NCBI GenBank assembly: GCA_024654525.1
Contig: JANLHI010000032.1
Span: 129,262 to 193,261, forward strand
Direction: 5' to 3'
Source of the DNA: Patescibacteria group bacterium
GTDB lineage: Bacteria; Patescibacteria; Paceibacteria; UBA6257; 2-01-FULL-56-20
DNA length: 64,000 bases
The notes below the pieces were generated by a model that was given only the letters and a program-made list of their open reading frames with translations, did not search any database and had not been told where the DNA came from. Each line of letters opens with the position of its first letter. Position 1 is the first letter of the stretch. Positions 40,754 to 49,363 of this stretch are shown here, in pieces. The translations under genes were made by a program, and so were the position numbers.

Positions 40754-42451
40754 ATGAATTTCCAAGAAAACCTTGACGCATACACGCCGGATTTTACTCC
40801 ATATGACTGGACTCCGGAGGATAGGGATCTTTTAGCTCCTTTCGTTACCAATCTCGACGGACTTGTAACGGTGTTGCGCAATTTACCTCCTGAAATTGCG
40901 GGAGCGCTTTGTTCACGAGCAAGCCGTGCGACAAAATCGCTCGTGGAGGTGCTTCTGAAAGAATATCTCCATCCCATTTTGCAAGGTGAAGACAAAAAGC
41001 TTGCCGAGGAATTGAAGGAAACCATCTCGTTTCTTCGCAATCATGGGTTTAAGAATATTTTGAACAATCAGCGGGCGCAGGCGTTTTATGCAAAATGGCT
41101 TTCTCAATATGGAGATGATTCAATCGCCCAGCTTACCGGTACGCATGTGGTGTTGTGGGGCATCTCACAAGTTGCGTTGAAATTTGTGGAGGACCAGCGC
41201 ATAGGAATTGAACCGCTTGAAAAGTCCACGCGTTATGTGAGTTACGGGAATAAAGTGGGAGGGCGATATTTATATTACATTCCGAAGCCCGATCTTGAAC
41301 GGCTGGGGATGATGAAAGAGTATGCGGAGACGCTCGATAATCTTTTTGATACGTACGGACGTCTTCTTCCCGAGTTGATTGTGTGGCTCAGGGAAAATTA
41401 TGAAGAGAAAGAATCGATCCTTGAAAAAAAGGCATTCGACACGCTTCGCGGATTGCTCCCTATGGCGACATTGTCGCAAGTGGCATTTCGGGGGAATGCA
41501 CAGGCATTGGAGTATCTTATCAGTCGTATGGCGCGGTATCCTCTGGGAGAATTTCGGTGGCTTTCCTCCGCGCTCAAAACAGAACTCGATAAAGAAATTC
41601 CTTCGCTCCTCTTGCGGCTTGGTGATGAGAGGTCACAGGAATACCAGCATTATTTGAGCGAGCGTTACGGTGCGGTAAGGAGTTTTGTAAAAAAAGAATT
41701 GCACGAAACATACAAAGATGCGTTTTTCCGTGCAGGAACAAAACCGGAGGTACAACTTGTCGAATATGACCCGGATGCGGAAATAAAAATCCTCGCCGGC
41801 ATCCTTTTCAAAGAAGCGCATGGCGGGTGGGATGAGGCGTTGCAAGTGGTAAAAAGCATGAATCAAGAAGCCAAGCGCGAGTTATTCAAGCGATATCTCT
41901 TGAACCGGACTGCGCGTTGGTGGAAAACGGGAAGAGCATTTGAGAATTCTTATCTTCGCTTTGAGATTGTTATGGATGCGGGTGCATATAGGGATCTTCA
42001 GCGTCATCGCATGCTTACACAAGAGCGTCAACGTTTTTCCGCGCATCATGGGTATAATGTACCGAAGGAGCTGATAGAGTCAGGGCTTGCGCCACGATTT
42101 GAAAAGGCGCTTGTGAAGGCGGGGGAGTTGTTTGCGACGCTTGAGGCGCATGATGCGGAGCTTGCGCAATATGTGGTGCCGATGGCGTACCGTATGCGTT
42201 TTTATCAGTGGCAGAATTTCCGTTCTTTTTTTTGGGAGACGGAGTTGCGTACCATTTCACAAGGACATCCGGATTATCGTTATATTGAACATGAGAAATA
42301 TCGCCTCGTAAAAGAAAAATTTCCGCTTCTTGCGGAATTTATGCTGGTGGATACGAACGCCTATTCAATTGCCCGTCGTGGTACTGAAGAGAGGATTGCG
42401 AAAAAAGAGAAAGAGATAATCGAAAAACTGGGAAAGAGGAGCGCTCAGTAA
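40754..42451 (+). CDS. thyX: Tandem FAD-dependent thymidylate synthase (ThyX-like)
   Basis: 565 aa, about twice the usual ThyX length. The C-terminal half carries LQRHRMLTQERQRFS with R417-H-R in place of the RHRxxS signature. The N-terminal half shows a weaker copy (KFVEDQRIGIEPLEKSTRYVSYG near 143-165, EKSTRYVS). Such double proteins occur in several bacterial lineages. It should make dTMP from dUMP with reduced flavin and methylene-folate. The N-terminal copy lacks the full RHR signature and is probably structural. Confidence 0.85.
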   Translation: MNFQENLDAYTPDFTPYDWTPEDRDLLAPFVTNLDGLVTVLRNLPPEIAGALCSRASRATKSLVEVLLKEYLHPILQGEDKKLAEELKETISFLRNHGFKNILNNQRAQAFYAKWLSQYGDDSIAQLTGTHVVLWGISQVALKFVEDQRIGIEPLEKSTRYVSYGNKVGGRYLYYIPKPDLERLGMMKEYAETLDNLFDTYGRLLPELIVWLRENYEEKESILEKKAFDTLRGLLPMATLSQVAFRGNAQALEYLISRMARYPLGEFRWLSSALKTELDKEIPSLLLRLGDERSQEYQHYLSERYGAVRSFVKKELHETYKDAFFRAGTKPEVQLVEYDPDAEIKILAGILFKEAHGGWDEALQVVKSMNQEAKRELFKRYLLNRTARWWKTGRAFENSYLRFEIVMDAGAYRDLQRHRMLTQERQRFSAHHGYNVPKELIESGLAPRFEKALVKAGELFATLEAHDAELAQYVVPMAYRMRFYQWQNFRSFFWETELRTISQGHPDYRYIEHEKYRLVKEKFPLLAEFMLVDTNAYSIARRGTEERIAKKEKEIIEKLGKRSAQ

Positions 42452-42474
42452 ATTGGGTATGGTACGGTAAAGTC

Positions 42475-42612
42475 ATGAAACAAAACGACATGCCTAATTT
42501 GTCGGTGGGAATCATAACCGTGCTTGCGGTGTGGTGGATTACTTATACCGCGATAACCACGCCGGGAGTTCCATCTCAAAACAGGACGGATACCGCGGGA
42601 TGGAATACGTAA
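42475..42612 (+). CDS. Small single-pass membrane protein
   Basis: 45 aa. One hydrophobic stretch (SVGIITVLAVWWITYTAITT, residues 10-29) and a short polar tail. Starts 23 bases after the thyX stop and ends ten before the next gene. No family is recognised; the spacing suggests a real gene, but it is short. Confidence 0.45.
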   Translation: MKQNDMPNLSVGIITVLAVWWITYTAITTPGVPSQNRTDTAGWNT

Positions 42613-42621
42613 TATCGCTCA

Positions 42622-43089
42622 ATGGCATCAATCCAAAAGTTCGAAGACCTTATTTGTTGGCAAAAAGCGCGATTGCTTGCAAACTTCGTGTTTGATATCA
42701 CTGATGAACCGAAGTTTAGAGACGTAGATTTAAAACGCCAAATCCGGCGCGCGGCGGTTTCCCCGATGTCAAACATTGCCGAGGGATTCTGCCGTGGCAC
42801 GCAGGCGGAATTTGTGGACGCGTTCTTTATTGCAAAAGGAGAGGTGGGAGAAGTGCAAAGTCAGTTGTATTTGGCATATGACAGGCAATATATTGATATA
42901 TCGAAATTTCGAGAGGGATTACAACTTGCCGATGAATGCGCGCGACTCGTCCATAGTTTTTCAGAAAAAGTGAAAGGTGGTGCGCGTCGTGGATTGCAGT
43001 TTAAACATGTATCAAAACCTGACGATTCGAAAGATTTGATTAAACAGTATGCTCCGGAAGCGTATAAACGGATGTACGGCGAAGGGTGA
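42622..43089 (+). CDS. S23/23S-rRNA-intervening-sequence-type four-helix-bundle protein
   Basis: 155 aa. FEDLICWQKARLLANFVFDI at the start, the hallmark RRAAVSPMSNIAEGFCRGTQAEF near 42-64 (SNIAEGFCRG), then GEVGEVQSQLYLAYD. The family is named after proteins encoded in 23S rRNA insertions, but this copy is in an ordinary locus. It is also a relative of the Avd fold. The last 30 residues are an extra basic tail. The function is not established. Confidence 0.8.
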   Translation: MASIQKFEDLICWQKARLLANFVFDITDEPKFRDVDLKRQIRRAAVSPMSNIAEGFCRGTQAEFVDAFFIAKGEVGEVQSQLYLAYDRQYIDISKFREGLQLADECARLVHSFSEKVKGGARRGLQFKHVSKPDDSKDLIKQYAPEAYKRMYGEG

Positions 43090-43146
43090 TACGCAAAAAT
43101 TTGGACATATCAATATGTCCAAACAGTACTATATCGAAATTTTACT

Positions 43147-44019
43147 CTACCATCCTCCGCTTGAGCCACCGCCACCCGAACTTCCTCCGCCGAATCCTCC
43201 AAATCCACCGCCACCTCGTCCTCCGCCAATCCACCATGGCGGGAGATGGTGTGTACTCATACTTTGCGCATATTTATGAGAAACTACGTAGTCAAAAAGA
43301 AGTCCGAGGGGAATGAATGCGGCGATGGCGATAATCCCGAAGTAAAGAAATCCATAGATGAGTCCAAATACTACGCCGACCGCACCTCCGAGTATGCCCC
43401 CGAGCCACCATGATTTCGAGCGTCCGAGGATGCTTGCTAACCACATGGGGACAAAGAAAATTATCCAAAACCAATCTACCGAGGATTTTTTGGTGTTGCG
43501 TGACTGTTGCGCAGAAGGGATTATTTCTCCGCGTGTTGCGTCGATTATTTTTCCTATCGCGCTATTTATTCCTCCCGCATAATCTCCCTGTTTAAACGCA
43601 GGGGTAAGAATATTTTGAAGTATCCAATAACTTTGTGCATCGGTGAGCGCTCCCTCAAGTCCATATCCCACTTCGATTCTGAATTTTCTGTCATCGCGTG
43701 CGATAAGGAGAAGTATTCCATTGTCTGCATCTTTGTTGCCAACCCCCCAATTTTTGAAAAGTTTTTCTGCAAAATTTTCTATGGTGTCGCCGTTGAGTGT
43801 GGGGATAGTAGCCACGGAAATTTCATGTCCCGTTTCTTGCGCGAATGAGGAAAGTTTTACTTCGAGCGCCGAGCGTGTGCCGGCATCAAGCATTTCCGCA
43901 AAATCATTCACAAACCCCACGGGATTTCCGGGATTTACGTAGGCGTGCGCGAAAGGGGTAACCGTCAGCGAGTAGCCGGTAGCAAGTAGAAGAAATAGAA
44001 AAATTGCTGTTTTATACAT
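43147..44019 (-). CDS. TPM-domain membrane protein with glycine-rich tail
   Basis: 290 aa from ATG 44019; 44037 is an alternative. A signal peptide (residues about 1-20) is followed by the TPM domain (VNDFAEMLDAGTRSALEVKL, GVGNKDADNGILLLIARDDRK, VGYGLEGALTD). Two hydrophobic segments and the tail GGGGFGGFGGGSSGGGGSS follow. This protein and LemA are often paired. The tail is common in the family. It is likely an outward-facing membrane protein linked to envelope or photosystem-like repair; the function here is unknown. Confidence 0.85.
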   Translation of the reverse strand: MYKTAIFLFLLLATGYSLTVTPFAHAYVNPGNPVGFVNDFAEMLDAGTRSALEVKLSSFAQETGHEISVATIPTLNGDTIENFAEKLFKNWGVGNKDADNGILLLIARDDRKFRIEVGYGLEGALTDAQSYWILQNILTPAFKQGDYAGGINSAIGKIIDATRGEIIPSAQQSRNTKKSSVDWFWIIFFVPMWLASILGRSKSWWLGGILGGAVGVVFGLIYGFLYFGIIAIAAFIPLGLLFDYVVSHKYAQSMSTHHLPPWWIGGGRGGGGFGGFGGGSSGGGGSSGGW

Positions 44020-44085
44020 GAATTCCAAAAATAACATCGCAGTATATTGCGTGTTTACTTTCCGCTCTATACTGCGCGCTAGTCG

Positions 44086-44640
44086 CTAGAACTGTACTGC
44101 CGGTGCATTCTCGGTACCCGCAGCAGCTTCAAAGTACGTGCGTTCGGGGAATCCCGCTATTCCGGCAATGATATTTGAAGGGAATCGTTTTACGGTTACA
44201 TTAAGAATTCGCACGGCATCGTTGAAGCGCCCGCGTTCCGTACTGACACGATTTTCGGTACCTTCAAGTTGTGCCATAAGAGTTTGGACGTTGTCCGAAG
44301 ATTTGAGCTGGGGATAATTTTCCACGATAGCAAGAAGTCTACCCAGTGCGCTTTCCACTTGTCCCGCGGCTTGAGCCTTTGCATCAATAGTGGTTGCTCC
44401 CGAATAACGCGTACGTGCATCGGCGAGTGCCGTGAAAATCGTTTGCTCTTGTTGCATTACTCCTTTTACCGATTCAACGAGATTCGGAATCAGATCAAAC
44501 CTTCGTTGATATTGTGTTTCGACTTGCGCCCATTGTCCGTCAATCGCCTCGTTTTTCCCGATGAGCGAGTTATACGTGCCGACTCCATAAAGTATGACGA
44601 TAACCACGACTCCTATCACCACCCACCATATTTTTTTCAT
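44086..44640 (-). CDS. lemA: LemA-family protein
   Basis: 184 aa, standard length. The membrane anchor is residues 4-22 (WWVVIGVVVIVILYGVGTY). The coiled helical core with WAQVETQYQRRFDLIPNLVE near 38-57 and KRFPSNIIAGIAGFPERTYFE near 150-170 matches LemA. The anchored helical bundle faces the outside. It is upstream of the TPM gene in one leftward unit. Confidence 0.9.
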   Translation of the reverse strand: MKKIWWVVIGVVVIVILYGVGTYNSLIGKNEAIDGQWAQVETQYQRRFDLIPNLVESVKGVMQQEQTIFTALADARTRYSGATTIDAKAQAAGQVESALGRLLAIVENYPQLKSSDNVQTLMAQLEGTENRVSTERGRFNDAVRILNVTVKRFPSNIIAGIAGFPERTYFEAAAGTENAPAVQF

Positions 44641-44751
44641 AGTTAATTAGTATATGAATTAGATACTGCGACTTCCTCATAGTATACCAGATATATACGA
44701 GGGTATAAAGAGGATATAAATGTCTTGCGATGCGGGAGGATATATCGTATT

Positions 44752-45630
44752 ATGGGGGCAATGCGTTTTTGGGAGACCATAAAAAACAGCGTATATTCGC
44801 CGGAATTCTACCGCACACTACGCGGGAAGAATCTTTCTTTTTCGCTTAAATACTTTTTTTCTTTTGCCGCAGTGGTGGCGGTGGTCACTGCGTCAGTTGT
44901 TTCTTTTCGAATTATTCCCCAAGCTCAGTTTGCATTTACGGTACTCGGAACGAAAGTAACGAGTTATTTTCCCGAAGAATTGGAAATTGTGATTGCCGAA
45001 GGAGAGGCGTCGGTCAATGTTGCGGAACCGTATCTTGTGAAAACTCCGGATGATTTTTTGCAGAGCACTTCAACCGCGAAATATGAAAATCTTTTTGTAG
45101 CGGACACGGTTTCGCCGCTCTCGGTTGATGTATTCCGTTCTTATAGCACGCTCGTATTGCTCACTAAACACGATTTTATGGTTTCCGGAAATCATGGAGA
45201 AGTGCGTGTGTATCCGCTTGAGGGAATTCCGGATATGAAAATTAACAAGAAATCGGTAACTAATTTTGTGGGAGATTTTATGCCCTTGCTTAAATTCTTG
45301 GGGCCGATTATCGCGATTTTATCTTTCCTTTTCTTTATGGGATATGCAAGTGTGCAGCTGATATATCTTTTCTTCGGTGCATTGCTGGTGTGGGCATTGC
45401 TTTGGCTTAAGGGAATAAAAGTGGGGTATAGAGAAGCGTATCGCACAGGGATACATGCAATGACCCTCGGTGTTCTTGTGTATTCTCTATCGTTTATCAT
45501 CCCGATGCATATTGCCGTTCCATTCCTTTTTACGATTCTCATGCTGATAGTGGTTGCGGTAAATTGCAAGAAAGAGGAAGGGGAGCATACGGAACTTTCT
45601 GAGATGCCGCCTGTTTCTTCGGCATCATAA
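44752..45630 (+). CDS. DUF1189-family membrane protein
   Basis: 292 aa from ATG 44752, with a GTG-type upstream start (44725) less likely. FWETIKNSVYSPEFYRTL is the DUF1189 N-terminus, followed by a first membrane segment (YFFSFAAVVAVVTASVVSF), an outside domain of about 130 residues, and four membrane segments near 185-275. The tail is acidic. The role of the family is not known. It is four bases before the UMP kinase gene. Confidence 0.75.
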   Translation: MGAMRFWETIKNSVYSPEFYRTLRGKNLSFSLKYFFSFAAVVAVVTASVVSFRIIPQAQFAFTVLGTKVTSYFPEELEIVIAEGEASVNVAEPYLVKTPDDFLQSTSTAKYENLFVADTVSPLSVDVFRSYSTLVLLTKHDFMVSGNHGEVRVYPLEGIPDMKINKKSVTNFVGDFMPLLKFLGPIIAILSFLFFMGYASVQLIYLFFGALLVWALLWLKGIKVGYREAYRTGIHAMTLGVLVYSLSFIIPMHIAVPFLFTILMLIVVAVNCKKEEGEHTELSEMPPVSSAS

Positions 45631-45633
45631 TAT

Positions 45634-46323
45634 ATGAAACATACATTTGGGGAAATTATCGTACTCTCGCTTGGTGGTTCGGTAATATGTCCCGATGATA
45701 TCAACTCCCGTTTTATACGGGAGTTTAAATATCTTGTGGAACGATTTGTAAAAAAGGGGATTAAGTTTGTAATTACTCCGGGCGGCGGGGGGGTGTGTCG
45801 TGTATATCAAAAAGCAGCGGGAGAGGTTACGCGAGTTACCGATGATGATAAGGATTGGATTGGGATTCACGCCACGCGATTAAATGCGGCACTTATCCGT
45901 ACGACATTTCGGAAGATTGCGAATCCCGTGGTACTCGACTCGCGCGGGAAGATAAAAAAACTTACGTATCCGGTCACGGTTGCGGCGGGATGGCGTCCGG
46001 GGTGGTCAACCGATTATGTTGCGGCGGCGCTTGCACATGATTTCAGGGCAAAAGAAATGGTGAATATCGGAAAGCCGGCGTTCGTGTATGATAAAAATCC
46101 CGATACTCATAAAAACGCAAAGCCGATTTATGAAATGACATGGAAGGAGTATCGAACAAAAGCGCCAAAGAAGTGGTCTCCGGGGCTTCATGCTCCCGTA
46201 GATCCTGTTGCCGCGAAATTATGTGAGAAGAGCGCGATCGCAATGTTTGTGGTGGGACCCGATCTCAAAAATCTTTCTTGCTTGCTTGAAGGAAAAGAAT
46301 TTGAGGGTACATATATTCAGTAG
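45634..46323 (+). CDS. pyrH: UMP kinase, archaeal-type amino-acid-kinase fold
   Basis: 229 aa. VLSLGGSVICPDDINSRFI near 10-28 gives the phosphate loop; TPGGGGVCRVYQKAA near 48-62; HATRLNAALIRTTF; and PGWSTDYVAAALAH near 122-135. The sequence resembles archaeal UMP kinases (PyrH_2 type) more than the hexameric bacterial enzyme. It makes UDP from UMP with ATP. It is spaced four bases from the previous gene. Confidence 0.85.
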   Translation: MKHTFGEIIVLSLGGSVICPDDINSRFIREFKYLVERFVKKGIKFVITPGGGGVCRVYQKAAGEVTRVTDDDKDWIGIHATRLNAALIRTTFRKIANPVVLDSRGKIKKLTYPVTVAAGWRPGWSTDYVAAALAHDFRAKEMVNIGKPAFVYDKNPDTHKNAKPIYEMTWKEYRTKAPKKWSPGLHAPVDPVAAKLCEKSAIAMFVVGPDLKNLSCLLEGKEFEGTYIQ

Positions 46324-46348
46324 GCGGGGATTTTGGTAAAGTAAAAGT

Positions 46349-47008
46349 ATGATAAAGCGTGCTCGCGAGCATGATGGTGTATCGCGACCTATGGAGAGGG
46401 TCGTGGGGCGTGTTTTTGGAGAGGGAACCGCAAAGCTGGATTATCTTTCTCAACCAACACGGATCGATCGTGTGTTTGAGATAACACTTCTTAAATTAGT
46501 GCCACGTCGAGTAAGTCCGAATCAAATTACCGTATTTCGTTTTGTGGTTACCCCTCTAATCATTATTCTCCTTCTTTCAAAGGCGTATGTGTTAGGGACA
46601 ATTCTTTTTTTTCTTGCAGCGTTTTCTGATGCGGTGGATGGTGCGCTTGCCCGAACCACTGATCGTGTAACTCCTTGGGGAATTGTGTTTGATCCTGTGG
46701 CGGACAAATTGCTTATTGGGAGTGTGGCGCTTGTCCTTGTTGTTACAGAAATAGGTGCGGGGCTTGCATGGGCGATGATTGGTATAGAAGCGGCGCTTAT
46801 CGCGTCGGTATATATTCGTTATGGCGGTGCGGTGGTTCCCGCACGCGCTATGGGGAAGATAAAGATGATACTCCAGTGCACGGGGTTAGGGATGCTTTTA
46901 TTTTATGTAAATCTCGGTATTCCTGTGCTTCTTATAATTGCTTCGTGGATTCTTTACGCTTCGCTTGTGTTCGCATTACTTTCGCTTTTTGCATACCGAT
47001 CAGTGTGA
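46349..47008 (+). CDS. CDP-alcohol phosphatidyltransferase
   Basis: 219 aa with about six hydrophobic segments. The family signature D-G-x2-A-R-x8-G-x3-D-x3-D is complete in DGALARTTDRVTPWG and IVFDPVADK near 94-115. It joins a polar head group to CDP-diacylglycerol with loss of CMP. It may be a phosphatidylglycerophosphate synthase, but the acceptor is not fixed by the sequence. The N-terminal 50 residues are an additional charged stretch. Confidence 0.88.
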   Translation: MIKRAREHDGVSRPMERVVGRVFGEGTAKLDYLSQPTRIDRVFEITLLKLVPRRVSPNQITVFRFVVTPLIIILLLSKAYVLGTILFFLAAFSDAVDGALARTTDRVTPWGIVFDPVADKLLIGSVALVLVVTEIGAGLAWAMIGIEAALIASVYIRYGGAVVPARAMGKIKMILQCTGLGMLLFYVNLGIPVLLIIASWILYASLVFALLSLFAYRSV

Positions 47009-47111
47009 TTGTTTTTCGCGGTGCGGTTGAAACAAGAGGAGTTCGAGAGTACAATCATCGCGGATTGGTAGGGAGCAGGTGGCATATAAAAAGCAGAGGA
47101 TAAACAATAAT

Positions 47112-47198
47112 GGAGAGGTGCGTGAGTGGTTGAAACGGCAGTCCTGGAAAGACTGTGTACTGGAAACGGTATCGAGGGTTCGAATCCCTCCCTCTCCG
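47112..47198 (+). tRNA. tRNA-Ser (anticodon GGA)
   Basis: 87 bases. Acceptor stem GGAGAGG pairs with CCTCTCC; the anticodon stem CAGTC/GACTG holds loop CTGGAAA with anticodon GGA (reads UCC/UCU). The long variable arm and the T-loop GGTTCGAATCC are those of class II tRNA-Ser. The CCA end is not encoded (G then CC of the next stretch). Confidence 0.95.
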
Positions 47199-47260
47199 CC
47201 TTCGCCTCGCTGAAGCTCGGCTTCGGCGGACGCAGTCCGCAATAAGACGAGCGAAAGCGG
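47199..47260 (+). repeat. GC-rich inverted repeats after tRNA-Ser
   Basis: CGCTGAAGC and GCTTCGGCG pair (one G-U) around TCG; a second small palindrome GGACGCAGTCC follows. Likely a terminator or processing structure, and similar in look to the other GC-rich palindromes. Confidence 0.5.
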
Positions 47261-47278
47261 GAAGTAATTTATTTTTTT

Positions 47279-47527
47279 ATGTACTACGTATATACATTAA
47301 AATGTGTTGATAAACATTTGTATACAGGTTGTACAGAAAATATAGAAGAACGATTTAATCGCCATAATTCTGGCCATGTTCCAGCTACAGCCGGAAGACT
47401 GCCGGTAGAATTAATTACGTACACAGTATTCAAAAATAAATATAAAGCATTTGAATTTGAAAAGTATCTGAAGTCAGGATCAGGTCGAGCTTTTATGAAT
47501 AAACATTTAATCGATGACAATATCTAA
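47279..47527 (+). CDS. GIY-YIG nuclease-domain protein
   Basis: 82 aa, the size of the stand-alone UPF0213/YhbQ group. MYYVYTLKCVDKHLYTGCTEN gives Y-V-Y and T-G-C, which stand for GIY-YIG; EERFNRHNSG near 25-34 holds the catalytic Arg; and EFEKYLKSGSGRAFMNKH the acidic residue. It is AT-rich compared with its surroundings and follows a tRNA, a typical spot for acquired DNA. Confidence 0.85.
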   Translation: MYYVYTLKCVDKHLYTGCTENIEERFNRHNSGHVPATAGRLPVELITYTVFKNKYKAFEFEKYLKSGSGRAFMNKHLIDDNI

Positions 47528-47566
47528 TAAAATGTAAGAACCCTGAAGGGATTTGAACTATCTACA

Positions 47567-48094
47567 ATGAATTATTTATATCATTCCGTACCAAAAGATT
47601 TGCAGGGCAATATTTTATACCCACTTAATGTGTTGAAAGAAAAATATCCTGAGATATATGCACAGCAAGTGAGTAAATATATTGGTCGTGAACATATAAT
47701 TCAGCAACAAATTCCAGTACTAGATTGTTTATGGAATGACGTTTTGCATTTCTCTGCTATCAATCCGATAGAGATTAAGCAAGCCCTCATCGAAGCTGGA
47801 CATAAAGATATCACGATGAACTACTATCAGGTTGATCCGAAATTGATCGACACAAAAAATACAATCGTATACCTATATGCTCACACCGACAATAAGGACA
47901 AAATGAATGAAGCAAATTTTGCTCCGTATGATCCCAAAGAAGTGCAACAATTTGCTGTTATGCCACAAATGACTAAGGATTATTATAGGGAAATGATCAG
48001 TAAAGGAGAGCGACCTCTGCTATACCATCGGGTTCCGCATATTCTATACAAAGGAGATCTTAATATAACAGGTCTTCCTGTTATTGCAGTTTAA
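47567..48094 (+). CDS. Hypothetical protein, AT-rich
   Basis: 175 aa. No family could be named with confidence. It has no signal or membrane segment. Readable features include YHSVPKDLQGNILYPLN near the start, LDCLWNDVLHFSAINP in the middle, and NTIVYLYAHTDNKDKMNE. The ordered, motif-like text and lack of frame breaks argue for a real gene. It shares the AT-rich character of the GIY-YIG gene before it, so both may have come together. Confidence 0.6.
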   Translation: MNYLYHSVPKDLQGNILYPLNVLKEKYPEIYAQQVSKYIGREHIIQQQIPVLDCLWNDVLHFSAINPIEIKQALIEAGHKDITMNYYQVDPKLIDTKNTIVYLYAHTDNKDKMNEANFAPYDPKEVQQFAVMPQMTKDYYREMISKGERPLLYHRVPHILYKGDLNITGLPVIAV

Positions 48095-48098
48095 TTTT

Positions 48099-48281
48099 AT
48101 GAATTCCATGACAAAACCTAAAACTATTAAAAAGAACCTCGGTATCTCGCCAGAATGTCTGGCGGAACTACGTCGCGCGACTCTCATAGCTTCTGCCGGC
48201 TCATCCACTCGTCTTGAAGGCTCAAAGCTGTCTGATAAGGAAGTAGCGCAAGTGGCTAATATTGTTTTTGGGAAAAAATAG
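48099..48281 (+). pseudogene. N-terminal fragment of a Fic-type protein
   Basis: 60 aa that stops early. ELRRATLIASAGSSTRLEGS followed by KLSDKEVAQVANI is like the N-terminal domain of Fic/DOC proteins (inhibitory S-x3-R-I-E-G motif), but the catalytic HPFxxGNGR domain is absent. It ends in a small region of remnants. Confidence 0.55.
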
Positions 48282-48522
48282 GAATATCAAATAGGGCCGG
48301 ATTTTCTTTGTAGATTCGCCTTAAATCTCGTACAATTTTATCAACACTCCTGAAATCAAGCCGTTTCGATTCTAATTTCGGGACATCGTCTCCGCCAAAA
48401 TTCGGAATCAGAAGAAACGGACTGCGGATGTCGAAAAAGAAATTGCTTACTGTAAAGAAAATAACATTCCTTATAAAGCAATCAGAGATGGCGAGGTAGT
48501 TATTCTCGATTAGATATGGCAA
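48282..48522. pseudogene. Gene remnants in both orientations
   Basis: The minus strand reads LESKRLDFRSVDKIVRDLRR and ENPALFDIPIFSQKQY to a stop at 48256. The plus strand at about 48423-48512 reads VEKEIAYCKENNIPYKAIRD then GEVVILD and a stop. Both look like ends of real proteins, but neither is complete; no family is named. They look like two truncated genes joined tail to tail. Confidence 0.4.
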
Positions 48523-48671
48523 AAACGAAAAACATTAAGAAAAAGAAAAGAGAGTTCCTGTTGCGGCGGCGATTCAGACAAAAAGCGCTGTGACGGCGGA
48601 ACGTGCGACAGCACTCCGGCGGCAAAGTGATTTTTTCACTCGGAAATGACACAAAAAATGCCGCAAGGCGC

Positions 48672-48700
48672 TTTTTGTTTGTACGGACTCACGTTATACT
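48672..48700 (+). promoter_or_regulatory. Nearly leaderless promoter for the 48707 gene
   Basis: TTTTTG (48672-48677), 17 bases, TATACT (48695-48700), then the ATG at 48707, six bases on. Confidence 0.45.
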
Positions 48701-48706
48701 GTGTGC

Positions 48707-49036
48707 ATGCAAACTCGCGGTGTACTCACCACAGTGTCAATTTGCCTCGTTCTTTTCTTGTGTATTCTCCTGTTTTCGGAAAATCCCTTACTTCTCTTCT
48801 GCATTTTTGCGGGTGGAAGTATCGCCCTTCTCGCACTGGATACGCGTGAGTGGCGACTATTTACCCTCGCGATTATCACCGCACTCATTGTCGAACCGTT
48901 TGTAGTGCGCTCCGGAGTGTGGACGTATAAGATAGGGTTTGATTTTCTCGGCGTACCCCTTTGGATTTTCCTTGTATGGGGTGTTGTCGCCGTGAGTTTT
49001 TATCGCGTAGGCAGAGGACTTCGTTCAGCATCATGA
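48707..49036 (+). CDS. Small multi-pass membrane protein
   Basis: 109 aa from ATG 48707 (GTG 48701 also in frame). Three to four hydrophobic segments: VLTTVSICLVLFLCILLF, LLLFCIFAGGSIALLAL, LFTLAIITALIVEPFVV and FLGVPLWIFLVWGVVAV. The SGVWTYKIGFDFLGVPLW part looks like small integral proteins linked to carotenoid or DUF2878-type genes, but I cannot assign a family. Its last codons overlap a truncated copy of the start of the FAD monooxygenase gene. Confidence 0.55.
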   Translation: MQTRGVLTTVSICLVLFLCILLFSENPLLLFCIFAGGSIALLALDTREWRLFTLAIITALIVEPFVVRSGVWTYKIGFDFLGVPLWIFLVWGVVAVSFYRVGRGLRSAS

Positions 49037-49070
49037 AAGTACTTGTCGTCGGAGGGGGACTCGCGACAAC
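49033..49070 (+). repeat. Truncated copy of the start of the FAD monooxygenase gene
   Basis: The bases from CATCATG through GTCGTCGGAGGGGG are the same as at 50683-50712; the next nine bases of the full gene (AATAGGGGG) are missing here and ACTCGCG continues. The likely cause is slippage between the two G runs. After that it joins unrelated sequence. Confidence 0.75.
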
Positions 49071-49089
49071 CATGATTTTCTATAAAAAT

Positions 49090-49242
49090 ATGAAAATCAT
49101 TTTTATACATGGCAAAGATGCCGATCTGAGCATGAAGTGATACCCGTGGTTCGGGGAGGAAGTGAAAAATATGGGATACGAATTTGCGGCACCGGTGTTG
49201 CCTCATTCTGCTCCGGAGTTATTGAAAGAAATTATAAGTTAG
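49090..49242 (+). pseudogene. RBBP9/YdeN-type serine hydrolase fragment with in-frame TGA
   Basis: MKIIFIHGKDADLSMK, a TGA at 49138-49140, then YPWFGEEVKNMGYEF, APVLPHSAPELLKEI and a stop. Members of this alpha/beta hydrolase family have W at the TGA position (N-W-Y/F-P-W-L/F). Only the first 50 of about 180 residues are present. It is a decayed fragment. Confidence 0.6.
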
Positions 49243-49363
49243 AAATTTTCGGAACTTATTGGGAGGGTTGCGTGAGATTTGGCTTTGTGGTTTGCTGTAG
49301 CTTGGTGGGATTTTAAGAATTTAATAAGGAATTGATTTTTCTGATTATTATGAAAGGAATTAT

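Noticed and set aside
43049..43316. Proline-rich plus-strand frames
   Set aside because: Antisense of the glycine-rich tail of the TPM-domain protein.
48517..48594. 25-codon basic frame (MAKTKNIKKKKRE...)
   Set aside because: Lies in the remnant region with no promoter or family likeness; basic short frames arise easily in A-rich DNA.
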